64,000 nucleotides of DNA from Oceanihabitans sp. IOP_32 (GTDB lineage Bacteria; Bacteroidota; Bacteroidia; Flavobacteriales; Flavobacteriaceae): assembly GCF_009498295.1 (NCBI RefSeq), contig NZ_CP040813.1, positions 1,247,001 to 1,311,000 on the forward strand, in the 5' to 3' direction. Shown here one piece after another: positions 8,872 to 19,001 of the stretch. Under the pieces are notes generated by a model. That model saw only the letters and a program-made list of their open reading frames with translations, made no database searches and was not told the DNA's origin. The translations under genes and the position numbers were made by a program. Position 1 is the stretch's first letter. Each line of letters begins with the position of its first letter.

Positions 8872-9942
8872 TTATTCTTTGACTAAAAAATCTATAAATT
8901 CTTTTTGCTCTTTTATCCAAGCATCAAATTCTTCTTGTGTGACCACAATAATATTCATTTGCATATTATAGTGTGATTTTCCGCATATTTTATTGCATAA
9001 CAATAAATAATTAAACTCGTAAGGATCAAGAGGCACTTCTCCTTTAGCCTCTAGAGCTTTGCTTTTCTCTGCTCTAATTCGATTTATATTATTAACTTTT
9101 TCAACAATCTCTGGCCGTTGTCTCATTTCTGCCGTTGTTACCGTAGGTGTAAATCCAAATTGTGTAATCATACCCGGAACGCAATTCATTTGTGCTCTAA
9201 AGTGCGGCATATAAGCCGAGTGTAAAACATCTTGAGAACGCATTTTAAAGATAACTTGTCTGTTCACTGGCAAGTACAATTCTGTCGTAATGATATCGTC
9301 CTGCGCATTAGGATCCGATTCGTCTAAACCTAAAATATTGGCGCGGTCAATATCAATTAAACGCACATTTGCCTTACCTAAAGTGTTATCTGTACCAGCG
9401 TATCTCGCTTTCCAATTGTATTGCTGTGCATAGAGCTCTACCACCAAAGTTTCTTCGTCTTCTTCAACACCCATTATATCAATCCAAGTGTTTAAGCCGT
9501 ATATAATTAAGCCAGCTAAAACAATTACAGGTATAAGTGTCCATATGGCTTCTAATTTATTATTATCGGCAAAAAACAAGGCTTTTTTTCCTTTTTCGCC
9601 TCTGTACTTAAACGCGAAATAGTGTAATAAAAACTGGGTTATAATTTGTACGGTAAAAATGATGATCATTGAAATAATCATCAAATTATCTATGGTCTCG
9701 CCATGTTCTGATGCCGCATTAGAGACTAGCGGTAGATCTCCCCATTTTACAAAAGACACAATAGTAATGGCATAAATAAAGATGAGAAAGGCTATCATGA
9801 GATAGCCATTAACTGCATTGTCTTTATCTGTAGCAATTTGGTTATTTTCTTTTTTAGTCTGGGTTAAATCATATATTTTAACCATTTGCCAAACGGCTAC
9901 TAGGATAAATATAATTACTATAATGGTTAATAAAGCAGTCAT
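8872..9942 (-). CDS. coxB: Cytochrome c oxidase subunit II
   Basis: Subunit II carries the CuA centre that accepts electrons from cytochrome c or directly from ACIII. The 356-residue protein has three hydrophobic segments (near residues 1-20, 45-70 and 85-110, with a further one near 135-155), then a cupredoxin domain. CuA ligands are visible in CNKICGKSHYNM (Cys316, Cys320, His324, Met327) and the first histidine in VLHSAYMP. The usual Glu of the CxExC motif is Lys here; I believe this is common in the phylum. There is no fused cytochrome c domain. It lies 22 bases upstream of coxA in the act-cox operon. Confidence 0.95.
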   Translation of the reverse strand: MTALLTIIVIIFILVAVWQMVKIYDLTQTKKENNQIATDKDNAVNGYLMIAFLIFIYAITIVSFVKWGDLPLVSNAASEHGETIDNLMIISMIIIFTVQIITQFLLHYFAFKYRGEKGKKALFFADNNKLEAIWTLIPVIVLAGLIIYGLNTWIDIMGVEEDEETLVVELYAQQYNWKARYAGTDNTLGKANVRLIDIDRANILGLDESDPNAQDDIITTELYLPVNRQVIFKMRSQDVLHSAYMPHFRAQMNCVPGMITQFGFTPTVTTAEMRQRPEIVEKVNNINRIRAEKSKALEAKGEVPLDPYEFNYLLLCNKICGKSHYNMQMNIIVVTQEEFDAWIKEQKEFIDFLVKE

Positions 9943-9970
9943 TAATTTTGTTCGTCTTTATTTAAATTTA

Positions 9971-11344
9971 TTAATAATGAAAATTTTCACTTTCCTTTTT
10001 TAAAGGGTGTCTTTTAACGAGTAATGGCGCTTTTGTTAGGGCAGTGAATACTACAAAGATAAACAATCCTGCAAAAAGTAACACAGAACTAATCTCGGGA
10101 ATTCCTATAAACCATTGGTCGCCAACCGTAGCTGGCATAACCATAACAAAGACATCTAAATAATGGCCTATTAACACCACAATACCCGATATTACAATAA
10201 GCCAAGGTATTCGCTTGTAATCGGAATTTATTAACATTAAAAAAGGAAATACAAAATTTAAAACCACCATACCTATAAATGGTAGTTGGTAATCGTTAAA
10301 ACGCGATGCAAAATAGGTTACCTCTTCTGGAATGTTAGAATACCAAATAAGCATAAACTGAGAAAACCATAAATAGGTCCAGAAAATACTAAAAGCAAAT
10401 AGATATTTCGAGATATCGTGTAAATGGCTATCGTTAACAGCCTCTAAATAACCTCTAGATTTTAAATAGATGGTAATTAGTGCAATTACTGTAACACCGC
10501 TTACAAACATACTAGAGAATACATACCAACCAAATAGTGTTGAGAACCAATGCGGATCTAAACTCATAATCCAATCCCAAGACATCACCGATTCGGTAAA
10601 AATAAAAAACACTAAAAACCCGGCAGCAAATCGAAATGATTTTTTAAAATTCGAATTGTCTTCTGCGGTATCTTGAGCTATAGAAAGCTTACGAGAAAAA
10701 TATTGATAAAGACCCCAGCCTGCAATAAAAATTAAGCCCCTAATAATAAACCAAGGCAGGTTTAAGTACGATGATTTATTATCTACCAATTTATCGTAAT
10801 AATCGCTTTCGGGATTGGTAATATCTGGGTTCATCCAAATAAAAAGATTGTCATGCCCAATATAGTGAGACGCTACAGCGATCCCCAGAACAATTAATGT
10901 GCCTGGTAAAACATAAGCAGAAATGCCTTCCATTACTCGAAACAACACCACAGACCATCCTGCTTGCGCTGCTATCTGTATGGCGTAAAACACCAACACA
11001 CCAACCCCTATCATCATAAAGAAAAAGGCCGCAACATACAGTGCTGCCCATGGTCTGTTGGCCAGCTGATGCTGCACGTGCTTTGCGTGTTCCTCATCAT
11101 GATGAGCCTCTAGAGCAGCGTGATCTTCAGTTTGATTTTCACTGGCTTGTTCGGCGTGCAGTTCTAAACCATTTTGTGTCGCTTCGGTAAGTGCTTTGCC
11201 GTGTGATGAGCCCTCTTCAGTTAACATTGTTTTTACATCTTCTAAAGATTTATTAGAATCTATAAAACCATAAGCAACACCCAGGACACCAATAACAATG
11301 AGTGCCAGAGAGAATGTTTTTAATTTATTTGAGAATGTGTACAT
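9971..11344 (-). CDS. actF: Alternative complex III subunit ActF (quinol:cytochrome c oxidoreductase, membrane subunit)
   Basis: ActF is a multi-pass membrane subunit of alternative complex III, similar in fold to ActC but without its quinol-site function being settled. The 457-residue protein has about ten hydrophobic helices and a long His/Glu-rich loop after the first helix (residues about 35-95, HHDEEHAKHVQHQ). Motifs such as SVMSWDWIMSLDPHWFSTLFGWYVF are characteristic of this family. It lies 25 bases downstream of actE and 28 bases upstream of coxB. The His-rich loop is unusual in composition but common in flavobacterial copies, from memory. Confidence 0.9.
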   Translation of the reverse strand: MYTFSNKLKTFSLALIVIGVLGVAYGFIDSNKSLEDVKTMLTEEGSSHGKALTEATQNGLELHAEQASENQTEDHAALEAHHDEEHAKHVQHQLANRPWAALYVAAFFFMMIGVGVLVFYAIQIAAQAGWSVVLFRVMEGISAYVLPGTLIVLGIAVASHYIGHDNLFIWMNPDITNPESDYYDKLVDNKSSYLNLPWFIIRGLIFIAGWGLYQYFSRKLSIAQDTAEDNSNFKKSFRFAAGFLVFFIFTESVMSWDWIMSLDPHWFSTLFGWYVFSSMFVSGVTVIALITIYLKSRGYLEAVNDSHLHDISKYLFAFSIFWTYLWFSQFMLIWYSNIPEEVTYFASRFNDYQLPFIGMVVLNFVFPFLMLINSDYKRIPWLIVISGIVVLIGHYLDVFVMVMPATVGDQWFIGIPEISSVLLFAGLFIFVVFTALTKAPLLVKRHPLKKESENFHY

Positions 11345-11368
11345 AGTTGTATATAAACTGGTCTAAAC

Positions 11369-11941
11369 TTATTTTTCTAAATCTTGCTTTAATTTCATCA
11401 CATACGAGGTGACTTGCCAGCGCTCTTCTTCATTTAATTGGTTTGCATAAGAGCCCATAGCGTTTTTTCCATAATATACCGTATGGTAAGTACTCCCATG
11501 CGTTATGGCACGCCCTACATCGTCAAAACTTGGTATGCCCAGAATTTTTTCTCTTTTCACTAAAATACCTTGGCCGTCCCCTTTATCGCCGTGACAAACA
11601 CCACAGTATATATCGTAAAGTACTTTCCCTCTTTCAAAATCTACTTCGGTACTGTCCAAAGGATTCGTTAAAGTTTCTTTAGCCAGGTTATACCCAGCGG
11701 TAGAGTTTTCTATATCGAAAGGCACAAAACCTCTTGGTATGGTGCCCTCTGCTGGTAATTGGGCTTGTATACCATTAGGAAATGCGGCTTCTCCATAGGT
11801 TTCGTAACCCACAGACTCGTGCATATCGGGCATATATTGATAATTTGGAGCCGCTTTATCTTGACAAGATACTGCTACAAACACCATCGCTATTACTACT
11901 ATTTTTATAAAGCCTTTCATCTGTATATTTATATTTTTCAT
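11369..11941 (-). CDS. actE: Alternative complex III monoheme cytochrome c subunit ActE
   Basis: A lipid-anchored class I cytochrome c: signal peptide ending in the lipobox VAVSC, then a single heme site CGVCHGDKGDGQG and a distal Met region (GKNAMGSYAN). In ACIII, ActE helps pass electrons towards the oxidase. Start choice is uncertain: ATGs at 11971, 11941 and 11920 are in frame. The last leaves the shortest ordinary lipoprotein signal; I use 11941 because it still fits one. The gene lies between actD and actF. Confidence 0.9.
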   Translation of the reverse strand: MKNINIQMKGFIKIVVIAMVFVAVSCQDKAAPNYQYMPDMHESVGYETYGEAAFPNGIQAQLPAEGTIPRGFVPFDIENSTAGYNLAKETLTNPLDSTEVDFERGKVLYDIYCGVCHGDKGDGQGILVKREKILGIPSFDDVGRAITHGSTYHTVYYGKNAMGSYANQLNEEERWQVTSYVMKLKQDLEK

Positions 11942-12000
11942 TTTATAAGATGTCATTCGCAACAGCTTCAATGTATTGATTACAGGTTGCGCATTCCAAA

Positions 12001-12543
12001 TTAATGTTCTTTGTCTTCTTCTTTGTCAATTATATTTATCTCGACCGCTCCAGTTTCTACTAATAAATCTTGCAGTTCATTTTCGTTACCATGAACTGGG
12101 ATTTCCATTAAAAAATGATCGTCTGTTGTTCTTGGATCTGGATTTTCAGCCTGCTTAAATGGCCACATTCTGCTTCTTAAATAAAATGTAATAACCATTA
12201 AGTGCGCCGCAAAAAACACGGTAAGTTCAAAAATAATTGGTATGAATGCCGGCGAGTTTTCCATAAAGGAAAAACTAGGTTTACCTCCAATATCCATGGG
12301 CCAATCTTCAATCATCATATAATTCATCATGACCACCGAGACTATTAAACCTACAGTACCATATAAAAAAGAGGTGATGGCCAGACGGGTTGGCGCTAAG
12401 CCCATAGCCTTATCAAGACCATGAACAGGAAAAGGCGTATATATTTCTTCGATATGATGCTTCTCGGCCTTAAGGCGTTTTACAGCCGACATGAGTACAT
12501 CATCATCCGTATAAATAGCGTGAATAACTTTTGAAGTTTCCAT
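12001..12543 (-). CDS. actD: Alternative complex III subunit ActD (DUF3341)
   Basis: The 180-residue DUF3341 protein has a soluble N-terminal part (IHAIYTDDDVLMSAVKRLKAEKHHIEEIYTPFPVHGLD) and two central transmembrane helices (about 55-75 and 100-120). It closes with a soluble tail. ActD is a small accessory membrane subunit at the cytoplasmic face of ACIII with no cofactor. It lies 13 bases downstream of actC and shares the operon. Assignment rests on the conserved PFPVHGLDKAMG motif and the gene order. Confidence 0.92.
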   Translation of the reverse strand: METSKVIHAIYTDDDVLMSAVKRLKAEKHHIEEIYTPFPVHGLDKAMGLAPTRLAITSFLYGTVGLIVSVVMMNYMMIEDWPMDIGGKPSFSFMENSPAFIPIIFELTVFFAAHLMVITFYLRSRMWPFKQAENPDPRTTDDHFLMEIPVHGNENELQDLLVETGAVEINIIDKEEDKEH

Positions 12544-12556
12544 GAACTAGACTATT

Positions 12557-14284
12557 TTAATTTATTAATTTTTTAGCTTGTCCCGACCAATCATCACGTT
12601 CTGCCCTTCCTGGAAAAGACCCTGTGATGCTGTCTAACAAATCGTATTCTTTTTTGCTCATCTTACTAACCTGCAAGAAGGTATAAATACCTATGCTATT
12701 GAGCACATCTTCCATTTTAGGGCCAATTCCACTAATCTTCTTTAAATCGTCTGCTGTTTGAGTAGCGGCATCAAAAACACCTATACTATCTAACAAATCA
12801 TTTACTTTATCTGAACTATTTTCTTTTACACCTTCTGAAACTTGCATTGGACTTCCTCCAGAAGTTCTCACATCGACTGCTGCTCCGGCCAGACTACCGC
12901 CAGATTCTCGAATCTCTTTATAATATTGCCCTGAAGATTTTAAAATGGTTTTAACCTCGGCTTGCGCGATAATTGGGAAGGTTCTTGCGTACAACAAAAA
13001 TAATACAAAGAAAAAGCCTATGGTCCCAATAAATGTTCCTATATCTACAAATGTTGGTGAAAACATAGTCCATGACGACGGTAAATAATCTCTGTGAAGT
13101 GAGGTTACAATAATCACAAAACGCTCGAACCACATCCCTATATTCACAACAATAGAGATAAAGAACGAGAACATAATACTTGTTCTAAGTTTTTTAAACC
13201 ACATAAGTTGCGGTGAGAACACGTTACAGGTCATCATTAATAAATAAGCCCACCAATACGGTCCTGTTGCTCTATTTAAAAAGGCGTACTGTTCGTACTC
13301 GACACCAGAGTACCAAGCCACAAACAACTCGGTAATATAAGCTACCCCAACTACGGTACCCGTAATCATGATTACAATGTTTATTAATTCGATATGCTGT
13401 ATAGTAATATAATCTTCAAGATTAGATACTTTTCGCATAATAATAAGTAAGGTATTTACCATAGCAAAACCAGAGAACACGGCACCAGCCACAAAGTATG
13501 GCGGAAAAATGGTGGTATGCCAACCCGGAATAACCGATGTTGCAAAATCGAATGATACAATGGTATGTACAGAAATTACCAATGGCGTAGCTAAACCAGC
13601 CAGCACCAGCGAAACTTCTTCAAAACGCTGCCAATCTTTAGCACGACCAGACCAACCAAAGCTTAATAAGGCATATATTTTTTTCTGAAAAGGTTTAACC
13701 GCACGGTCGCGTAACATGGCAAAATCCGGCAATAAACCCGTCCACCAAAATACTAAGGATACCGATAAATACGTTGAAATGGCAAATACATCCCAAAGTA
13801 AAGGCGAGTTGAAATTAACCCATAGCGATCCGAATTGATTGGGAATAGGCAACACCCAAAAGGCTAGCCATGGTCGACCCATGTGAATAAGTGGAAACAA
13901 ACCGGCTTGCAGAACTGCAAAAATCGTCATGGCTTCAGCCGAACGGTTAATCGCCATTCTCCATTTCTGACGAAATAACAACAGTACTGCAGAAATTAGT
14001 GTCCCGGCATGACCAATACCAACCCACCACACGAAGTTTGTAATATCCCAGGCCCAACCTACAGTTTTATTTAAACCCCAAGTTCCAATACCTTCGGTTA
14101 TTGTGTACATGATACATCCTACACCCCAAAGAAAAGCCGCAAGTGAAATACTAAAAACGATCCACCACTGTTTATTTGCTTTCCCTTCAACAGGTCTTGC
14201 TACATCCACAGTTACATCATGGTATGTTTTTTTTCCTGCAACTAAAGGTCTTCTAATAGGTGCTTCATAATGAGACGCCGCCAT
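12557..14284 (-). CDS. actC: Alternative complex III subunit ActC (NrfD/PsrC family) with C-terminal helix-hairpin-helix domain
   Basis: ActC is the quinol-binding membrane subunit of ACIII, related to PsrC/NrfD. Most of the 575 residues form about ten transmembrane helices, including GIGHAGTLISAVLLLFRQKWR and WFERFVIIVTSLHRDYLPSSW, which are typical of the family. Residues about 512-575 form an added soluble domain with KISGIGPKMEDVLNSIGIYT, a helix-hairpin-helix motif of the kind found in DNA-binding or protein-interaction domains. This tail is not needed for quinol oxidation. It lies between actB and actD. Confidence 0.93.
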   Translation of the reverse strand: MAASHYEAPIRRPLVAGKKTYHDVTVDVARPVEGKANKQWWIVFSISLAAFLWGVGCIMYTITEGIGTWGLNKTVGWAWDITNFVWWVGIGHAGTLISAVLLLFRQKWRMAINRSAEAMTIFAVLQAGLFPLIHMGRPWLAFWVLPIPNQFGSLWVNFNSPLLWDVFAISTYLSVSLVFWWTGLLPDFAMLRDRAVKPFQKKIYALLSFGWSGRAKDWQRFEEVSLVLAGLATPLVISVHTIVSFDFATSVIPGWHTTIFPPYFVAGAVFSGFAMVNTLLIIMRKVSNLEDYITIQHIELINIVIMITGTVVGVAYITELFVAWYSGVEYEQYAFLNRATGPYWWAYLLMMTCNVFSPQLMWFKKLRTSIMFSFFISIVVNIGMWFERFVIIVTSLHRDYLPSSWTMFSPTFVDIGTFIGTIGFFFVLFLLYARTFPIIAQAEVKTILKSSGQYYKEIRESGGSLAGAAVDVRTSGGSPMQVSEGVKENSSDKVNDLLDSIGVFDAATQTADDLKKISGIGPKMEDVLNSIGIYTFLQVSKMSKKEYDLLDSITGSFPGRAERDDWSGQAKKLIN

Positions 14285-14349
14285 ATTTTATTGTTTAAAT
14301 GTTTATTTATTTAAAGTCTAAAGCACCAGGCCTTAGCTTTTTACTTTTT

Positions 14350-17300
14350 TTATACTTCTGTTGTATTTCTTACTTTTGTGTGGTATTGCACATTCGGCTT
14401 AGTACCTACATACTCCAATAAGTGATACATACGATCATCTTCTTTAAGTTTTGCAACTTTACTTTCTTCATCGTTAATATCTCCAAAGGTCATTGCCCCG
14501 TTACTACAAGCTGCCGAACATGCGGTTTGGAACTCTCCATCTTTTATTTCACGACCGTCGCGCTTGGCATCTAAAATTGTTTTTTGAGTCATTTGAATAC
14601 ACATCGAACATTTTTCCATTACCCCACGAGAACGTACTACAACATCTGGATTTAATACCATACGCCCTAAATCGTCGTTCATATGATAATCGAACTCATC
14701 GTTTCCATTATATAAGAACCAGTTAAAACGACGCACTTTGTATGGACAGTTATTTCCGCAATATCGTGTACCAATACAACGATTGTAGGTCATTTGATTT
14801 TGGCCTTGACGCCCATGGGTTGTCGCTGCTACTGGGCAAACAGTTTCACAAGGCGCGTGGTTACAGTGCTGGCACATAACAGGTTGAAAAACAACCTGTG
14901 GATTTTCAGCAGCAATTTCCATTTCTCCAAGAGCTCCAATTATCCCTAAACCTTTAGTACGGTCTTTTTTCTCAATATCTTCAGTAAATGTATCTTCAGA
15001 TGAATAATATCTATCAATACGCAACCAGTGCATATCGCGACTGCGGCGTACTTCCTCTTTACCTACAACGGGTACATTGTTTTCGGCATGACAAGCGATA
15101 ACGCAAGCACCACAACCGGTACAAGCATTTAAATCGATAGCTAAATTAAAATGATGTCCAATCGAGCGATCAAACTCGGTCCATAAATCTACTTCTGGAG
15201 AGGTTACTGGAGTTTCAACGTGATCTAAAGATACTTTAGGCACAGGATTCCAATATTCCTTATCTTTTGTGTTAAATATTTCTAAAGTCGTCTCTTTAAT
15301 AATATCACCACGCCCCATTAAAGTAGTGTGCAACTGTACCGATGCAAATTCGTGCTCTTCTTTTAGAGCTTCAATAGTAACCGATTGTAAGGTATTAAAA
15401 TTTTGGTATAAGGCATAAGCATTAACACCAGTTCGCATCTCACTTTTAAGCCCCAAAGATCTACCATACCCAAAGGCTAAACCAACAGAACCTTTGGCTT
15501 GCCCTGGTTGGATAATAACAGGCGCTTTAACAGGCGTGTCTAGACCCTGCACGGTTAGATTCACATAACTACCGTTTAACCCTCCGTTGGCTTCATGCCT
15601 ATTTACAACCCCTAGGGCATCGGCGTCTGCTTGAGACATGGTTAAATAATTATCCCAAGTCGTTCTGGTAATGGGATCTGGAAATTCTTGTAGCCAAGGG
15701 TTATTCGCTTGCTGGCCATCGCCCATACCAACTTTAGTATACAGAGTTAATTCAAAGCCAGAAACGGGTTGAATTGAAGCCACTAGCTTTCTTGCGGCAT
15801 CAATAGGCGTTTGAATATCTGCTTGCTCTTCTTCAGTCTGTGTATTGTTTGTAACTGTGGCAATCGTTCCAACATAAACACCATCATGCAGTGCTTTATT
15901 AAATGAACTCTCCCCTAAAATAGAAGTGCCCCAGGTATCTCTTATATAATCGTGATAAGACATCGTATTATCCGTCCATTGCAACAAGGCCTCTTGAAAT
16001 TGCATGGTATCAAATAAAGGACGAATGGTTGGTTGCATTAAGGCGTAATGCCCTTTTTTAAATTCTACATCACCCCAAGATTCTAGGTAGTGCGGTGCTG
16101 CCGCGATATAGTCGGTGAGTGAAGACGTTTCGTCTGCTTTCATGGAGAAGGTAATGGACAAATCAACATTTGTTAACCCTTCGGCAAATTCTGAAGCATT
16201 TGGCAGTGTGTACATCGGGTTTACCCCGCTCATTATAAGAGCTCCAATATTTCCGGCATTCATGTCGGCCACTAATTTAGCCACTGCTTTATCGTCGCCT
16301 TGTCTTGTTTTTATTGGTGTTTTAGTATCGAAAGCCTTGCTGTTTAAAGCCTCATTAATTTCTAAAACAAGGGTTTGTGCATTTACATCTTGAATGCCTG
16401 TAACAACCACACCATTACTTCCCGCTTTTTTAAGTTGAGACGCCGCTTTCGTGATGGCATCTTCAATGGCTGCTGGTAAATCTGATGTCGAAACAGCTGC
16501 GCCAACCACTAAGCTGTACAATTTAGCTAAGGCTGTTTTTTGTTGGCTTGGTGTTAAGGCCACCCGTTTATCGGCATTTGCTCCTGTTAGAGACATATTA
16601 GACTCAAACTGAATGTGGCGTGACATTTTACCTTGATTTGGCACTCTGTTTTTTGAGTAGCCAGAATCAAATCCACCGCCTTGCCAATCGCCTAAGAAAT
16701 CTGCTCCAATAGACACAATAGTCATCGCTTTATTAAAATCGTAATTGGCTAAAGCGCGCTCGCCGTACTTGGCTTGAAAAGCATCTAAGGCCGCAGACTC
16801 TGAAACCGCATCGTAAACCACATGACGTACATTGGTGTATTTAGCCGCAAACTCAGAAATTAATTTACTGGTTGACGGACTTGCAAAGGTTTGCGTTAAT
16901 AATACAATTTCTTTATTTGAAGCTACAATTTCTGTTAAAGACTGGTTGGTTTCCGTATAAAAATCACTCCAATCTACATACGTATCACCTTTAACTGGTC
17001 CTTGCATTCTTAAACTGTCATACAGTCCTAATACCGATGCATTAACACGAGCATTGGCATTACCGTTTGTAGTAGCTAGCGCATTATTTTGAATTTTAAT
17101 GGGACGACCCTCACGTGTTTTAACTAAAACACTCGCAAAATCGAAACCATTGGCAATGGTAGTCGCGTAATAATTGGCAATACCAGGCACAATTTCTGTT
17201 GGCTGCAAAACGTAAGGAATAGATTTAACTACAGGACCTTCGCAAGCAGCAAGAGAAGCCGCAGCAGTACTAAAACCGATATATTTTAGAAAATCGCGAC

Positions 17301-17454
17301 GTGTTGTCGAGGATTTTTCCAGCGTGTTTTTATCTCCTAAAAACTCATCCGCAGGAATTTCTTCAACAAACTCGTTTTGTTTTAGCGTCTCAACAATTGA
17401 GCTATTTTCGTTTAGCTCTTCAACACTTTTCCAGTATTTCTTGTTTGATGACAT
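14350..17454 (-). CDS. actB: Alternative complex III iron-sulfur subunit ActB (molybdopterin-oxidoreductase-like)
   Basis: The 1034-residue protein joins a molybdopterin-oxidoreductase-like domain that binds no Mo cofactor (about residues 75-740) to a ferredoxin-like domain. That domain has four cysteine groups: CTGCGACVIAC, CQHCNHAPCETVC, CIGTRYCGNNC and the CSMCIQ/CSAAC pair. These are expected to hold the Fe-S clusters that take electrons from quinol to the ActA hemes. A twin-arginine signal with RR at 52-53 (TTRRDFLKYIG) is followed by SLAAC, so the protein is exported folded and may be lipidated at Cys71. It lies 65 bases downstream of actA. Confidence 0.95.
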   Translation of the reverse strand: MSSNKKYWKSVEELNENSSIVETLKQNEFVEEIPADEFLGDKNTLEKSSTTRRDFLKYIGFSTAAASLAACEGPVVKSIPYVLQPTEIVPGIANYYATTIANGFDFASVLVKTREGRPIKIQNNALATTNGNANARVNASVLGLYDSLRMQGPVKGDTYVDWSDFYTETNQSLTEIVASNKEIVLLTQTFASPSTSKLISEFAAKYTNVRHVVYDAVSESAALDAFQAKYGERALANYDFNKAMTIVSIGADFLGDWQGGGFDSGYSKNRVPNQGKMSRHIQFESNMSLTGANADKRVALTPSQQKTALAKLYSLVVGAAVSTSDLPAAIEDAITKAASQLKKAGSNGVVVTGIQDVNAQTLVLEINEALNSKAFDTKTPIKTRQGDDKAVAKLVADMNAGNIGALIMSGVNPMYTLPNASEFAEGLTNVDLSITFSMKADETSSLTDYIAAAPHYLESWGDVEFKKGHYALMQPTIRPLFDTMQFQEALLQWTDNTMSYHDYIRDTWGTSILGESSFNKALHDGVYVGTIATVTNNTQTEEEQADIQTPIDAARKLVASIQPVSGFELTLYTKVGMGDGQQANNPWLQEFPDPITRTTWDNYLTMSQADADALGVVNRHEANGGLNGSYVNLTVQGLDTPVKAPVIIQPGQAKGSVGLAFGYGRSLGLKSEMRTGVNAYALYQNFNTLQSVTIEALKEEHEFASVQLHTTLMGRGDIIKETTLEIFNTKDKEYWNPVPKVSLDHVETPVTSPEVDLWTEFDRSIGHHFNLAIDLNACTGCGACVIACHAENNVPVVGKEEVRRSRDMHWLRIDRYYSSEDTFTEDIEKKDRTKGLGIIGALGEMEIAAENPQVVFQPVMCQHCNHAPCETVCPVAATTHGRQGQNQMTYNRCIGTRYCGNNCPYKVRRFNWFLYNGNDEFDYHMNDDLGRMVLNPDVVVRSRGVMEKCSMCIQMTQKTILDAKRDGREIKDGEFQTACSAACSNGAMTFGDINDEESKVAKLKEDDRMYHLLEYVGTKPNVQYHTKVRNTTEV

Positions 17455-17519
17455 ATTTTATAATGGATTTACTTCTTTTATTATTTACTTTTCGCTTTCG
17501 CGGAATTACAATCACAACA

Positions 17520-18821
17520 TTAATAGTGGCACTTCCCACATTCTAAACCGCCTTGCATAGCCACAGTAAGCTCTTCGACACCGTATTTCTTTGTTAACTC
17601 GGCATGTATTTTTGTGTAGTATGCATTATCACCCATATCTACTTCCGATGTTCTATGGCAGTCTATACACCAACCCATGGTTAAAGAAGAATGCTGATAC
17701 ATTATCTCCATTTCTTCAACAGGCCCATGACAGGTTTGACACTCTATTCCAGCCACTGTAACGTGTTGCGAATGGTTAAAATACACAAAATCTGGTAAAT
17801 TATGAATACGCACCCATTTAACAGGTTGTGTTTCGCCAGTATACTCTTGTTCTTCATCATCCCAACCTACGGCGTCGTACAGTTTTTGAATTTCTGCGTT
17901 GTAATCTACACCCAATTCTTTACCCTCAGCTAAAGTTTCTGGTGCCACTTCGTAGATCGATTTATGACAATTCATACATACATTTAGAGAAGGAATACCA
18001 GAATGCTTGGACGCTCGTGCAGAAGAATGGCAATAATTACAATCTACTTCATTATCGCCGGCATGAATTCTGTGCGAGAAATGTATGGGTTGCACAGGCT
18101 CGTAACCTTGATCTATACCCACTTGCATGAAATATCCATAAGCAAAATAGGCGCTACCCAATAAGAAAAATATGGCAACTACAATCATTAAAAACTGATT
18201 TTGCAAAAACGCTTTCCATAAAGGTGTGCGCTTCGGTTTCGCCACAGGAATTTCGATATTTTGAGCTGCCGCAAATCTGCGTAGTGTTCTATTGACAATA
18301 AAAAGTCCCGCACCCAACAAAGCAAATAAAATAGCTAAGGCTCCTAATATGATTTCGTTTGAAATGCTACCTGAGGTTACCACAGCGCCATCGGTGGCAA
18401 CGGCAGTTTCTGCAACCACTGGCGCAGGTTTATCTTGCTCGGTATAGGCTAAGATATCGTCGATATCTTCATTAGACAACTGCGGAAAAGCCGTCATTGC
18501 TGCACCGTCGTACTCTTCGAAAATCTTAACAGCATAGGGATCTCCGGCCTTAACCATGGCGGCACTGTTTTTAATCCATGCGTAAAGCCATTCTCGGTCT
18601 AAGCCTTCGTTTTCAATTAAGTTTCTTTCGGTGTGTCTTAAAGCGGGCCCCGTCATTTTACGGTCTAAAGCATGACATGCCGCACAATTTGTATTAAATA
18701 AAGCCTTCCCCTTAACAGGATCCCCTTCTTGAGCCGAGACCGAAGCTGTACATGTTAATAAAATAACAAAACCAACATGAAGAATTTTTGTGGTTAGTTT
18801 GCGGTAAATTACCTGTATCAT
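17520..18821 (-). CDS. actA: Alternative complex III multiheme cytochrome c subunit ActA, with fused N-terminal monoheme domain
   Basis: From the ATG at 18821 the protein has 433 residues and a Sec signal peptide (HVGFVILLTCTASVSAQ). An upstream ATG at 18866 would bury that signal. A class I cytochrome c domain (CAACH) comes first, then a helix near 150-165 and another near 205-225. The pentaheme ActA domain follows with CNYCH, CMNCH, CQTCH, CIDCH and CGKCH, giving six heme sites in total. ActA relays electrons from ActB to ActE or the oxidase on the periplasmic side. It is the first gene of the operon. Confidence 0.93.
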   Translation of the reverse strand: MIQVIYRKLTTKILHVGFVILLTCTASVSAQEGDPVKGKALFNTNCAACHALDRKMTGPALRHTERNLIENEGLDREWLYAWIKNSAAMVKAGDPYAVKIFEEYDGAAMTAFPQLSNEDIDDILAYTEQDKPAPVVAETAVATDGAVVTSGSISNEIILGALAILFALLGAGLFIVNRTLRRFAAAQNIEIPVAKPKRTPLWKAFLQNQFLMIVVAIFFLLGSAYFAYGYFMQVGIDQGYEPVQPIHFSHRIHAGDNEVDCNYCHSSARASKHSGIPSLNVCMNCHKSIYEVAPETLAEGKELGVDYNAEIQKLYDAVGWDDEEQEYTGETQPVKWVRIHNLPDFVYFNHSQHVTVAGIECQTCHGPVEEMEIMYQHSSLTMGWCIDCHRTSEVDMGDNAYYTKIHAELTKKYGVEELTVAMQGGLECGKCHY

Positions 18822-19001
18822 ATTATTTTTTAAATTAACTTCTAAAACTTGGCACAATTTTTTCATTATTTGAAAAAAGCTACCAAATAATCTTCTGCAA
18901 AATAGTGATAAAAGTCGTTTTTTGAAATGTTAGAGAAGTGTTAATTGCTAGTTTAGAAATGTTCTAAATAAGAAAAATGGACATATTAATTTATAAAGAT
19001 A

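Noticed and set aside
9005-9100. CoxB CuA motif with Lys in place of the usual Glu (CNKICG)
   Set aside because: From memory this variant is common in Bacteroidota, and all copper ligands are present; an alignment would be needed to call it unusual.
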